NCBI RefSeq assembly: GCF_963678635.1
Contig: NW_026971600.1
Location: 109,604-173,603 of the forward strand
DNA from: Symsagittifera roscoffensis
Lineage: Eukaryota; Xenacoelomorpha; Acoela; Convolutidae
Direction of reading: 5' to 3'
Length of the DNA stretch: 64,000 nt
The notes beneath the pieces were generated by a model. The model was not told the origin of the DNA, did no database searches, and saw only the letters and a program-made list of their open reading frames with translations. Made by a program: the position numbers and the translations under genes. The first letter of the stretch is position 1. Every line of letters starts with the position of its first letter. Positions 1 through 12,200 of this stretch are shown here, in pieces.

Positions 1-1712
1 CATATGAACAAGTCCATCCATCACGAAAACTAAGTTCTAATTTTAGAAACATAGACAATATAGAAAACAAATTGACACATTTCCAAATATATCAAGAATC
101 AGAACTTGCATGTAAATACAGGAATCCACTTCACAGAACACAATATTCTGAAATATTAGTTGAATACGAAAAAGGATTCGACATGACCACTGGAAAAGTA
201 AAAATCGACCCATATGCCACAGGTCATCCTCTAAACGAAGGAACATCCTATATACCAGTTAATTTTGAAAAAAGCAACGGACAACCTGGTGGACATCTAA
301 AACCCCATGACACCAGAAGCACACGCTTACAAGAATTATCACTAATGAATACTACATATTTCGGTAATATCCACTATGATATTCATTTAGATATGAAACT
401 AGATTATACAATTAGCCGAATTTTTCAAGAAATGTCACTCTCCGAATTAGAAACACTACACCAACTATGCGAATTAGAACGAACACAAATATTACAATCA
501 CTTGCACTAGCAGTATTAAAAATACCCTATGCAGGATACTTATTATCTGGAAATAGATCAAATTTTTTAGACTATGAAGGAAACATCTTATGGTTTTATA
601 CTTGTACTAAAAAAGTATCACCACTATACGTTTTTGAAGATAAACGATGTTATAAAAGAATCCCTATCTTTTATAAGAATAAAGTACATTTCGTGGATAC
701 ACTTTCACGAAGAACCTATTTCTGGGATACCGCAGTCCCATGTGGATCAGAAAATAGCCACAATGTAGTACAACTAAACCCTGATGAAAATAAATATTAT
801 CTTCTCACTCCATATCCCACATTAATGCAATCACTCAAAAAATTTTCACCAGAAAGCATTCGCGCTATTGCTCGAAACCCAAATATAGACTTACAATCAA
901 TAGGAATCTATTCAAAATCAGATATTCAACATCACATTAGAACACAACAATTCCAAGAATTATTAACACAAATGGACACTATACAAAGACAATCAATAGA
1001 CCAAAATTTACGCAAACTTGCAGAAACCGCAGGATTTGCCGATATCTACACGCAAGACTATAGCGGATATTTTAAAGACATTAAAGATTATATATATCTA
1101 AACGGTGAAAAATACCGTCCCCAAGATATATCACCAATTAACATTTTTAGCTTTGTTACACTCAAAAATGAGATCCTCGATTTTCTAGGATGGCCCTACT
1201 ACATCTTAGAAAAATTGACTATTTTATACGCAATGTTTAACTTTATTGGATTTCTTTTCTCACTTTTAAAAGGAATCTACAACACATGTGCTATACACAC
1301 ACAAGTAAACAGACAAGCAAGCGTAGCACGCATACTCTTTGCAGGATTTTTTGGAATCTTTTCTACATCTATAAACAAAATTCTTTTAGACGCACAAATA
1401 AAGGAATATAACACAAAAATAGCAACACGACAAAATACATACGACGAAGAACATAACAATGTAGACATAACGCCAACGGCACCACAATTACCACCCCTAC
1501 CAAATAACCATCCACTATCCCTAGTCCCACGAAATTTTCGAAATTTAGCCATCACACATAATCCAAATTTTCGACTCACCACATCACAAAGTCCCATCCA
1601 ACATATAATGACACACCAGTCACAAGATGATAATACTTATGAACAAATTATTGAACAACCCCATACCACCGCTTTTCAGTCTCAAAATAATCATTTTTTT
1701 AGCCCACGATGA
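1..1712 (+). CDS. Envelope-like glycoprotein of LTR retroelement (partial, 5' end outside window)
   Basis: The reading frame is open from base 3 of the window to the TGA at 1710-1712, with no Met near the left edge, so the true N terminus is upstream. About 570 residues are visible. A Cys-containing ectodomain (around 590-760: CYKRIPI, VHFVDTLSRR, VPCGSEN) resembles glycoproteins of chuvirus type that arthropod LTR elements have captured; this assignment is from memory of the family and is tentative. Hydrophobic segments at about 1195-1275 and 1325-1385 look like membrane spans, followed by a Pro/Thr-rich cytoplasmic-type tail. The stop overlaps the next start as ATGA. The frame is undamaged, so the copy is young or constrained. 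Confidence 0.5.
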   Translation, partial: YEQVHPSRKLSSNFRNIDNIENKLTHFQIYQESELACKYRNPLHRTQYSEILVEYEKGFDMTTGKVKIDPYATGHPLNEGTSYIPVNFEKSNGQPGGHLKPHDTRSTRLQELSLMNTTYFGNIHYDIHLDMKLDYTISRIFQEMSLSELETLHQLCELERTQILQSLALAVLKIPYAGYLLSGNRSNFLDYEGNILWFYTCTKKVSPLYVFEDKRCYKRIPIFYKNKVHFVDTLSRRTYFWDTAVPCGSENSHNVVQLNPDENKYYLLTPYPTLMQSLKKFSPESIRAIARNPNIDLQSIGIYSKSDIQHHIRTQQFQELLTQMDTIQRQSIDQNLRKLAETAGFADIYTQDYSGYFKDIKDYIYLNGEKYRPQDISPINIFSFVTLKNEILDFLGWPYYILEKLTILYAMFNFIGFLFSLLKGIYNTCAIHTQVNRQASVARILFAGFFGIFSTSINKILLDAQIKEYNTKIATRQNTYDEEHNNVDITPTAPQLPPLPNNHPLSLVPRNFRNLAITHNPNFRLTTSQSPIQHIMTHQSQDDNTYEQIIEQPHTTAFQSQNNHFFSPR

Positions 1713-3514
1713 GCCGCCAACTTGGATCACTACACCGATCAAATTCCCACCCAACCAATCTTACCTCTCCAATCCCAATAATACCACTTTTTGCTTTTCC
1801 GCCACCCGATTTTCCATCTAGTAATGTAACATCAGGCATGAATTCCGACACTAATTCACACATCTCAGTTTTATATTCCATCTCACAACTCAATAACCCG
1901 AATATTGAAACCCCCGATGAATTTGCCGACTCAGAACCATCCCCATCCAATAATTTTCATAACTCTTCTAATTTTTCTCAACCCCCTTTTCAACCCATAT
2001 TATCCAATAACCCTGACCCCATCACTCCCACACCCTCTTATGCTTCCCAAGTTACCCCAACCTACTCCTCATACCATTCTGACCAATCATCTCATTCTCC
2101 AGACACCCCCCGAATCTCCCCAGAGCTAGATAATTTTATTACCCTTCAACAACAACCCTACCACCTTAATACCCCAACCATAAACCAAATCTCCTCCACA
2201 ATAAATTCATCCAACCCACCTACCCCTACACCCTCTTCAAATTATACTGAATCATTAGCACCATCATCCACATCAACTGAATCTTCACTCAACACTAATA
2301 GAGCTTACCGCACTTTTAAAAGAAAGTTCCCCAACCATCCTTTCCCAGCAAAACCAGGAACAGCCCGTGAATACATCAACCACCCCAAGCATACTAACAC
2401 AAAAGAATTTTTAGCCATCACCTTACCCTCATTCCCACAATACACCTTAAACACCCCCCACGACACTAACGAAACACGCAACTTTGTAGATGAATACGTT
2501 TTAATGCCCACTCTCTCTTGGACCTCATATTATCATTTTACTAACCCTCTTTGCTTACCTTTATCTAACACTCACATCGATATAGAGCGAAATACGGACA
2601 TGCTATATCGACTCACTACACCACTAACCGCTAGACAATTTACTTACGTTGGATATAAAAAATCACTAAAAACACACACTGCACCTAGAGCTAACGAATA
2701 TACACTCGAATACTATGATCACAACATCATCAGAGCTAACCAAGATCAATTCTTAGACGACGATCGCTTCGCTAATCCACAAATTACTGAGAAATTTTTC
2801 ATCAAGACACCATATATATTTACACTAAACATCTTCGACCGAAAGTTTGATCACATTATTTCAGAAGCACTAACAGACACACAAGCATACGAAAGTTTTA
2901 AAGAACGCTTCCAAATATTTTCACTAACCTTTCATTTCCTTGCACCACACGAAAGAGATTTACACTGCTCACACGATATTATGTTGCGCACTAAACAAAC
3001 CCACACATATAGTTATTATCGCTTCATCCAAAATCACTTTGACCTACACACACCCTCCAGACAACCACACCATCGTTTTCAATTCATTAATTCCAAATAC
3101 ACTTCACCATTTTTCCTAAATTTCACATATTGTTTTAAAGACACTAACCTCCATGGTATTCTTCGTAATTATGACCCCATAACCCAAATGTACATCTTCT
3201 GTCCCATCACCAAGACCTTCAACGCCGAAGAATCCCGACCCTTCCTTATCCCGCACGAGTTTGTACAACCTATAGAAATCCCAATTTTAGAATTCATCCA
3301 CAACACTAAATTCAATCACAAATTATATAATCTAATCCAAAACACACCTTATGAGTTTGCAGTTGGCACTGAAGAACTAACCACTATTAAGGCACTTCAA
3401 TTGCTTTGGCCACTGCTTCAGACTAAAAATATCATCCGCATCTTAGCTAAACTACTAACAACTTCAGAACTAATTCATGACATCTTCCCCCACGGTTTTT
3501 TCCCCGACGACTAA
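1709..3514 (+). CDS. Unknown 601-residue protein downstream of env, Ser/Thr/Pro-rich N terminus
   Basis: I do not recognise this protein. It starts at the ATG inside ATGA (1709), four bases overlapping the env stop, an arrangement that suggests termination-reinitiation or a separate spliced mRNA. Residues 1 to about 200 are low-complexity Ser/Pro/Asn/Thr. A short basic stretch (RTFKRKFP) precedes a compact C-terminal part of about 390 residues rich in Phe, Tyr, His and Asn, without an evident membrane segment. A consensus splice donor begins three bases after the stop codon. The frame is fully open, so it is probably expressed by the retroelement. An accessory protein or a captured host or viral gene are both possible. 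Confidence 0.5.
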   Translation: MSRQLGSLHRSNSHPTNLTSPIPIIPLFAFPPPDFPSSNVTSGMNSDTNSHISVLYSISQLNNPNIETPDEFADSEPSPSNNFHNSSNFSQPPFQPILSNNPDPITPTPSYASQVTPTYSSYHSDQSSHSPDTPRISPELDNFITLQQQPYHLNTPTINQISSTINSSNPPTPTPSSNYTESLAPSSTSTESSLNTNRAYRTFKRKFPNHPFPAKPGTAREYINHPKHTNTKEFLAITLPSFPQYTLNTPHDTNETRNFVDEYVLMPTLSWTSYYHFTNPLCLPLSNTHIDIERNTDMLYRLTTPLTARQFTYVGYKKSLKTHTAPRANEYTLEYYDHNIIRANQDQFLDDDRFANPQITEKFFIKTPYIFTLNIFDRKFDHIISEALTDTQAYESFKERFQIFSLTFHFLAPHERDLHCSHDIMLRTKQTHTYSYYRFIQNHFDLHTPSRQPHHRFQFINSKYTSPFFLNFTYCFKDTNLHGILRNYDPITQMYIFCPITKTFNAEESRPFLIPHEFVQPIEIPILEFIHNTKFNHKLYNLIQNTPYEFAVGTEELTTIKALQLLWPLLQTKNIIRILAKLLTTSELIHDIFPHGFFPDD

Positions 3515-3517
3515 CAG

Positions 3518-3595
3518 GTAAGTATGAATTAAATGAATATAACTAACTAATTGAAATATTAAAAACTCACCATACTTTATTCATGTTTTCTTTAG
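3518..3595 (+). other. Candidate 78-nt intron just after the second ORF
   Basis: CAG|GTAAGTATG is a near-perfect donor at 3518. The acceptor TTTTCTTTAG ends at 3595, and AACTAAC (3541) is a good branch-point match at a suitable distance. Splicing here would sit in the 3' UTR of the second ORF. Confidence 0.45.
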
Positions 3596-5127
3596 ATTTT
3601 TAGCCTTCATCCGACGATCACCTACAAAAACCACAAAAGACAAATAAAAATCGCAAATTTCATCAAACAGATTTCAAAAATTCTATTAATCTCTTACACT
3701 TATAAATTTATAAATTTAATACCAATGCAGTAAATTCATTTCTAAAATTTTCCCCACAAGCAGTAAATCTAATTATAATGAAAATTTGTATCTTAAAATT
3801 CCCCCATAACTAGCAGTAAATTTCCAAATTCTATGCAGTAAATTAATAAAATGCAATTGCAGTACTAACCTTTTGATATTTTCATTCATTCGCACAGAAA
3901 TTCTATCCACACTCGCACAGCTCGCCCACGAAGAATTGTTTAAAATAATGAATTTCAGTTTCAAGTTTTCACACTCAACAACTCTAACATATAATAACAT
4001 GTTTCAAACTTTCCTTTAACCCGGTTGGAAAGGAATCATATACTAAACAAAACTAACCAACGCAGCTTACTAAATACCACAAATCATAGAATAACAGCAT
4101 GACTAAGAAAAGGAAACCAACGGTACCCAAACCGGATTAACCCAGTTTAAAACTGGATAATTTATTCTTTTGAAGACTATTATAAAGTCTAAGAAAGAAA
4201 TAATAAAACACAAAAAAGTCGAAAGACAAACCCATACCACAAACAATTTGATTTTTGAAAAAAGGACACAACCAACAAAACATAAGAAAAACCACAACAA
4301 ACCCAACATAAAACGTTGTCACATAACAGGACCCCTCACAAAAACCGCATGAAATCATACTCCCACTCCTGGCCTAACCCACCAGGAAGGACGTCCTGAG
4401 CATGCTCTATAGCCGGCCTAACCCACCGTGCTACATCCACGCTTCGTGACCACACCTCTAATTTTAATAAGAGCTACTCAAGTGTGAGTAACTCTTCAAA
4501 ATAACCGAACTAAAACAAAAAGCTTTTGTGAAAACAACTAACTAAAATCATAATTAAAAAATATTAAACTAATAAATGTTTTATAAAATGTAAATTACAT
4601 TATGCAATACATAGATCAGAATACAACACCAAGGACGAACATCTAAAGACAAAACGACCCCACTACGCTCGAGAGAGAATGGCCAACCACAATCGATATG
4701 CCACTCACAATCACAACTCAAAGGATTTAGAGTACGACTTGACTTCGCAGAAAAGGACTTCATTGAACTAGACCAATGACCACCTCGATGTTCAAGTATA
4801 CGTACAGATCCGAGTAACCAGGCATCCCCTCCACGCACAATCTCCACGCCATTCCCAAACTAGATCAGACACAAAAGAAGTTCTCCACGCAGAACAGAAA
4901 AACCTGACATAGCCAACCATTCTGAAATCAGATTTGAGTTTGTTGCAAAGACTTAGTCGTTGTCACTAGAAGACACAACGTCTTATGTCTCTAACTCCAG
5001 CTTCCTGGAACTTCTTTAACAAAAAGGAAACAGAAGAAATAAGATGTTCGCCAAACACCAACTTCCATCATCCATCCTTCGAATTGCAGAAGAACTATTC
5101 TAAAAAACTCTGTAAAACCCGGATGGG
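3596..5127 (+). other. Non-coding 3' region of the LTR element
   Basis: No credible ORF. GCAGTAAAT recurs four times with one GCAGTA variant between 3728 and 3865, and GGCCTAACCCACC occurs twice near 4372-4430. Otherwise this is AT-rich sequence leading to the polypurine tract. Confidence 0.5.
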
Positions 5128-5538
5128 TGGAACCTGATCTAAACTACATTTTATGATTGGATAAATTAGATATTTTACCAATGTAAAGTATTTAATATTA
5201 ACCAATCATGATCCATCTAACTAACAACCCACTTATTTGTAAGTGCTGAAGTTACTTGTAATTTCAGCACCAGAGAGATTTGAATTTAACTTAGAAATTA
5301 GTTGGACTCTCCCGAGCACTTCAGCAGCCGCAATAAAACCAGTATACCCTAGATCTATTGAGCCTAGCAGAGACTAGTTAAACAACCTGAGACTAGATAG
5401 TATAAGAGTAAGATTAGGATCGGTATTAGACTAAGAAGTTGCACGAATCTATCCGGCCGAAAATAAGATAGCGTGACGAGCAGACGGTGTACCCTATCCG
5501 AAATTACTCTATGAGTTAACCAACTCGGTCCTAACTCA
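5128..5538 (+). repeat. 3' LTR (411 bp)
   Basis: Begins TGGAACC after a purine tract and ends AACTCA. AATAAA lies at 5332-5337, as expected before an R/U5 boundary. Blocks such as GTATTAGACTAAGAAG and GAAAATAAGATAGCGTGACG are shared with the solo LTR at 18121-18506. The sequence after it (5539 on) is repeat family C, into which the element inserted. Confidence 0.75.
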
Positions 5539-6232
5539 ATAGGTCCTGATGATTTTTTAAAGGACGAGTCTTAAAATGTGTTCATGCTCTATTTTTCGCG
5601 GTTGGAGTTTTTTCGGTTAAAAGTAAGGCAAAGCCCTCTTATTAACACTAAAATGTAACAGTCACAAGAAACGTGCTTGACTTCTAGCTCCAAAAATGGA
5701 CGTAATTTTCTGAATTCTCAGTGGGTATTAACGGGATGCATTTTATAGGCATCTTTTGGTGATGTTTCTTGTTTGCAACCCAGAATAAATAGGTTTTTTT
5801 TTTACTGGAAGTTGAATTGAAAATCTCATACAGAATATATAAATAGAGAATGTATCAATCATATTTTTGCTTAAACAAGTGGATAAAAAGTGTTTTATTT
5901 ATTTTTTAAGTTTCTTTGATAATAAAAAAGGTAGACATGAAGCAGTTAGCTGATCTCGTTGCCTATCTTTTCAAAATGGGAGTATTGACAAGTGAGCATG
6001 AACTCCATTATTGTGTTTTCCGCTAATAATGGATGGATTTGTGTCAATTATTTCTTCGATAACAATTGCTGAGAATACAAACAATCTTAATTGTGTTTTG
6101 ACTTTGAGTGATACAGCCTTGAGTTTGAAGAACTTTTCAGTTGCCAATAGTAATGCGACACCGTTTTTATATTCGACTGTATCCCTTTAAAAACTGCAGA
6201 AACGTTTATAAAAGAAAGCACTTGTGTTGTAG
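5539..6232 (+). repeat. Repeat family C remnant, then intronic sequence
   Basis: AGGTCCTGATGATTTTTT and the following TTTTTCGCGGTT block match repeat copies near 9960 and 17880. From about 5800 to 6232 I see nothing recognisable. No upstream exon of the protease gene is evident here. Confidence 0.45.
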
Positions 6233-9200
6233 GTCAATAGATTAGTGCCTGGCAATGATGTGGAGTGCTGGGAGGTGTGGGAAGCAGGCATTCTGGGAGA
6301 CAACACTCACGTCGCCATCATTGACGACGGAGTGGAGTGGGAGAACCCAGACATCCAAGACAACTTTGTGAGCCACTTCATTTATGATTTTTTAGCAAAA
6401 ATTTTTATGTTTTTATACTGGAAGAATTAAATATGATACTCCTGGCAAAGAACTGATAAGACGAGAGCGCCATCATAAATTGAGATTTAGGTGACATACA
6501 TCTCCTTGTCATTAAATGTTCAGACCAAAACTTATTTTAATTTCTCTCTTGTCATGCGTAAAAATCCGCTTCACATACAAGTTAGGTTGATGCACATTTT
6601 CTAGACTGATTTAAATAGCCTAGAATGTCATTAGTTTGGAGTTGTTAAATTAAGCATCTCAATAAGGTTTTCCTCAGATACCAATTTAATATCGGGGATA
6701 TGGATTTTATGTCAATCAATTGTGTCCCAATTTTATTTTTTTTGCTCACTTTGGATCTCAGTTATTTATTTTGAATGTGCTGCCTTTTCTCGGATATCCG
6801 TATTGAGCTTATAAAAAGTAAGTTTCCCGCTATCGCAAAAAGGTCAAACACTTGGTACTAGGGAACATTGACTAAGTTATATGAAAATTCTGTCATGATT
6901 TTTGAGCCTAGATTTTGTTTTAACAGCCAGTAGAATAAATGGATTGTTTTGTATAGTGTTGGAAATGCAGCTATGATCTCAATGGAGAAGATGGGGATCC
7001 AACACCTAGACTGGACATTGAGAATGGCAATCATCACGGGACACGGTCAGTTCCCGACATGGCTTATGAATTTGGCTACTCTGCGGGATAAATCGGCTCT
7101 ATGATTGCATCGCACGAAATTCCTGCTAGCTTTGCTTTTCCATACAGAATTTTGTGTGATCGGAAAAAACGTGTCACCTAGAAGTATCCATTTAGAAAGT
7201 TTTCCCGAGTTCCACATTTTGGTCGATCATTTTTTGCTATCTTATCGGTAGGTATCCAAGTTGTCAGATCGCACTAAGCAATGACTGCTCAGTTTATAAT
7301 GATGGCTGATGTAAGGTCGAACTACTGAACATCAGAATATGGGGGATGGCACTGTCTTCATATGCAGATTTCTTAAACCTAGTCGTATGATTTAATTTTT
7401 TTGTTGTTTACAGGTGTGCAGGGTTGATTGGAGCTGTTGCAAACAATGTGTGTGGCGTCGGCGTTGCTCCCCGCTCCAAAATTGGAGGCAAGTCATCTGC
7501 ATGCTTTATGAATCTTGTGAGGCGCTGGCAAACACAATTTTTGAATGCAAAGCGTAAAAAAATAAACATCTGTGCGAGTTATTCTTTGAGTGTAAAAAGT
7601 TTTTGTCTATCTTAGGTATCCGCGTGCTTGATGGAGTAATCACTGATGCATTAGAATCCCGTGCTTACCATGTTGGGTTTCATAGCAACGATATCTACAG
7701 CTGTTCCTGGGGTCCAAAAGACAATGGAACAGTTATTGACGGCCCTCATAAACTCACCAAGGTAAGAATAGATTAACATAATTGTAATGGCCCTGATGGG
7801 ATGAACATTAAGGGTGACAATTAACTCACTTGAAACCTGATCTGAAATGCGATGAAATGCGGTTTCTCTAAATGTCTTCATGTTAAGTAGGGGAAAGGGT
7901 TATTCGTAAAGAGCTGAACAGCTCGTATGGTAGTGCTTCTCTTCGTGGATGAATAGTTTTAGGTTATCAAGGGTTTAGGTTCCAGAGTGCGGTTCTGACT
8001 TGAATACTCTGTTTCAATGATCTTAGATAACTCTGTTGCACCTTTGACTTCTGTTACTCTTCTGTCTCTTGATTAGATCTCTTGACCTGTTCGGTGTCAG
8101 TTGGTAATGGGTGATTGATTGAATGAACCAATGCATACTCGTGAACACGTCGAGGGCTAATTCTTCTTTCTACTCTCCTATTCTCTTCTCGTCCGGCTAC
8201 TGGGTGCGAGGTGATTTTTTAGTTGATTAAACCAACTTACTCTATTTCTTCCACTCCAAAGTGAGGAAATCTGGCTTAAGTTGTTAATCTGCCGCATGTT
8301 TCAACGTACTCATTTCCTTTCTAGGAGGCCATGATTTATGCGGCCAATGTGGGACGCAATGGAAGAGGTGCTTTGATTGTGGTAGCAAGTGGCAACGGTG
8401 CTTCCTACGAAGACTCCTGTGCATTCGACGGATACGCCTCCTCTGTGTACACTCTAACCATTGGTTTGTCCATGGAAGATTTTTTTTTCAGTTGTACGCT
8501 GAAGCTCTTCTAAATGAAGATTACAGTCAAATCAAAGGTATTAAGATGTGAATGAATTTTAAGGTAAAATGTGATTTATTTCTCCAATTTCAAATGCAAA
8601 AATAGGGCGATTGAAAAAGGGATACAAAGATGAAGCTGTTTAGATGAAAAAGAAAAGTCATTTGAATATTGCCCAGGTGCCATTGACAGTCATGATCAAG
8701 TTCCTGGTTACTGCGAGAGTTGCTCTGGTCTGCTGGGTCTGGCATACAGTGGAGGAGACTCGTATACCGTTCCTTTCAGTCCTGGAGTGGTACGTGTGTC
8801 ATCGCTACAATATATACAAGCATAGCCAGTTACTATCCAAGTAGCACAGAATGTTCCCACTATAGTCAATATGTGCCTTTTTTCTAACCTAACTCGCAAA
8901 TGAAAGTGTTAATTCAAAGTGTTCACTTATATAGAAATTTAACTGTAGGATTGGAAATTGCATAGCATCTGTTCTCTGCTTTATTTCTGGCTAGTGTTTG
9001 TCATTAATTAAGTGTCCGTGGCTGAGTAGGTAGTACGTGAGACTCATAATTTCTAGGTTGCAGTATGTCGCAGGTTCGAATCCGAGACAAAGCCGAATTT
9101 TTACTAATTCGAGGCTAATTTCTAATTTTTCCTCTTCAACTTTATATAGTTGCTTTTTGTCCGGTTCTTGCTAGTGTTTGCGGAGCACAGCTTCACCTCT

Positions 9201-12200
9201 GTGTGAAAAATACAACTAAAGTTTTTTTAAATTAGTGTAGTTTTTTCTGCGCTGTGTGATAAGACCTCAACGAAAGAAATAATTTAAAAAAATTCGAAAT
9301 TTTGAAGAAATTTTTTGAATTATTGAAGTTTTTGATCCCGAAAATGGCGCTAAATACATCAAAAACTAGTTTTAATCAAGTGAACTAAGTTCCTACGGCT
9401 TAACAAATTAAGCATTATTAAGCTCACCTTATTAGCTCGAAACAAATATCAAAAATTTCACAACGGTTTTTCTCGACACTGAGGAAATCTTTTCAAATCA
9501 CGACTGAAAGTGATTTTATGTGACATATCACTCGACCCATTGCGCTGGTTGTTTGTGGTAGCTGATTGCATGCCCGAATACAAAGTTCTCCCCCATTTTT
9601 CAAATGGTCGGAACAACAAGAGTAATCAGTTTTCAATTTGACAACTTGTTCAACAAGAACACGTGAATCATTTGTTCAACTCTAGGATTTTGATTACTGA
9701 TGTATTTTCCGGATATCTGAGTTTTAATTACACTATATTTTTGAGGTTGTTGTTTTTAGGTTGGTTAAAAGTCCGATTTTTTTTGGTAAGTTATCTTTCG
9801 GTTTGAATTAAACAATGACAATTGTTTTAGTAGGCCTGTTTTTCTCAAAATGAACTTATCCATATCGAGATGAACATATAAATCATATTTTCAACATTTT
9901 TTCAAACATGTAAAGGTCAATTTTGTAAGAATCAATCAACGTTGTGAAGACTCGTATATAGGTCGTGATGATTTTTTTGAGGAAAAGTCCACATTTTCGC
10001 GGTTTGACTTTTTGATTTTTAGGTTCAGTTCATTTACTTAAAAGGAAGGAAGGCGAACTCCACTATCGAAAAGTGAATTTATAAAGAGCACATAAAACGT
10101 GATCAACTGCCAATTTTGAACATGATTTTAATTATCAGATTTCCCAGCAAAATATAAATTTTGTCTATTTATCCAGTTTTCTCAAATTAGGTTAATTTTA
10201 TCAAAAAATAAGTTTTAATTGAAATTCAGTTTTAATGCCATATTTTTTCTGGGAGTGTTTTCAATAGAAGCAAGCCAGTATATATTCTGTTTCCTTGAGT
10301 TCATTGACATTTTTCCGGCTGTTTGTTGGCCATGTTGATTGAGCGGCAATGAAGACACATATTAGGACGTGTTTAAAGAATTATAAAACTTGCCATGCTT
10401 GAGTTTATTTATCAAGCTTGTCATGCTTTTTTCAGGCAGATTATTCTCTCAATAAAAAAATTACAAATGGTTCAAAGAAAAACGAGATTGGTTGTAAGAT
10501 TCAAAAGTGGATGTCCCAGTGGAATAAAAAATTATCTTTTGATCATGTTGTCGCAAAATCGATAAGTTGTATCGCAAAATTGTCTGCCATAAAATATACT
10601 CCAAAATATTTTCCATCAGCAGTTTTTTTGTTTCTGGATTTTATGGAAACTTTTTCAATGTCGGATGGCTGATTCTTTTTCCTGAATCCTACAACTTCTC
10701 TATTTGCCTGTTAGTTATGTTTTCTTTACTGCTGTTTGTTTTAGACTACTACTGACTGGTTGTTGGGTCTAGGAACTGGGTGTACCGATTCGTTTTCTGG
10801 AACATCAGCGTCTGCACCCCTAGCTGCTGGCATATACAGTGAGTACTATGCGGAAAAAAACATTGGAATAGATTGCAGTATTGCCATTATTGCTTACGTT
10901 TTTTCATGACCACAGAGCCGTCCCGATTAGAAAAAGCTCTCAATTTAGAGAAACGCTTTTATTCGTGAATAATTCTAACAAAAAGCACTCTCAAACAAAT
11001 TAGATACCTTTTATGTTTCAAAAGCTTCTTTCGAAAAACGAACTGATCCAGATTAATTATAAATCACTTCAAATCTCAACAGCGATTATAGATTTTTCCG
11101 GGTTAACAATTTGTTTAACATAATCATTAGTATCTAGGTTCATTAAGAATTTAAGTTTTCATGCATCTGAGACACTTAACCTGGAGGTGAAAAATACGCC
11201 TGGGAAGCAGAGGTTGTGGGTTCGAATCTGACCTAGGTTTTTTTTCACACTGGAAAAATATTCCTTTCCAAAAACAATTGTCGGCCTATGATTTGTATGC
11301 TTATGTTTTGTCGTCTTAGTTGCCACATCGTAGAATTGCTCTGTTTGTACGCGATTTTACATAACAAAGTGCTTTGAATTACTCATGCAATGTTTAATTT
11401 TACCAACCATGACTTCGTTTACTTCGCTTTTTTTTGCTTTAAAACTTTTTTCAGCTTAATTGACTTCTGCTTATTTCTATCGGCTTGGTGACCTAATTTA
11501 GGGTCGTTTCAGGGGAAGCATAACTTTTTGGATTGCTTCATTTCGGATTGCACAAAATGCTAAAATGCTTAAAATAGATCTATAATTTTCATGCCAATAA
11601 TTTTATTTTCGGTTCTACGGGAAATTGTTTAAATTTTGTCGGCTCAGTTGCCGCTCGATAAATAATTTTGAAATTTCATTAAACACCGTCGATTGTGTTT
11701 CTGGAAATTTTTCCGCAAATAAATCATGATTTCAGACAACATTTTGATTTTTTTGTTGTGTATTTGAGTTTTTTTAAATTTGTTTCGGACTTAGTGGCTT
11801 TTTTCCTGTCTGTTAGCTTGAACTGTTATTTTCATCTTGAATCGCAAATGGTGCGAAGATCCGCTTTGCCTCTGTGTCTATGACAAGTACTATGAGGCAC
11901 CCTTAATGAAAGTCGCCCTCAATAAAAAGGCCTCTTTCAACCAGATAACATTAATTACATAATAAAGTTTTTGTTAAGATACCCTCCAGTAAGCTTCCTT
12001 TCCGAGGTTGTTCCTAGAAAGTATTTCAAATTGTGCTTTTTTGGCAACGAACGAATTGCTAATGATTGCTCATCTGTTCAATTCAGTTAAATTGTTTTTC
12101 ACCTTGATTCGAAAGTGACGTCTTCGTGCTTATATTCTTAGAATTTGGCTGTTCATTGATCTTGAAACATATTTGAGTTAATCAAATAAAACTCATCTAG

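Larger units (their letters stand above)
1..5538 (+). mobile_element. LTR retroelement, 3' portion (left part outside window)
   Basis: Two long plus-strand ORFs are followed by about 1.6 kb of non-coding sequence and a 411-bp LTR (5128-5538) that starts TGGAACC and ends TAACTCA. A G-rich purine stretch (GGATGGG, 5121-5127) directly abuts the LTR, as a polypurine tract should. A diverged second copy of the LTR is a solo LTR at 18121-18506, which confirms both ends. No gag-pol is in view, so the superfamily is not settled; an env-type gene before the 3' LTR fits BEL/Pao or Ty3. The 4-bp TSD of the solo copy is compatible with either. Confidence 0.8.

Noticed and set aside
1277..1597. Minus-strand ORF of 106 residues
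   Set aside because: Shadow of the env-like frame. Composition and position give no independent support.
3773..4847. Several short ORFs on both strands (60-90 residues) in the LTR element 3' region
   Set aside because: No family resemblance, biased composition, and located in non-coding AT-rich sequence.
9010..9090. Functional tRNA gene
   Set aside because: A and B boxes are present, but acceptor and anticodon stems do not pair well and the same sequence recurs within SINE copies.
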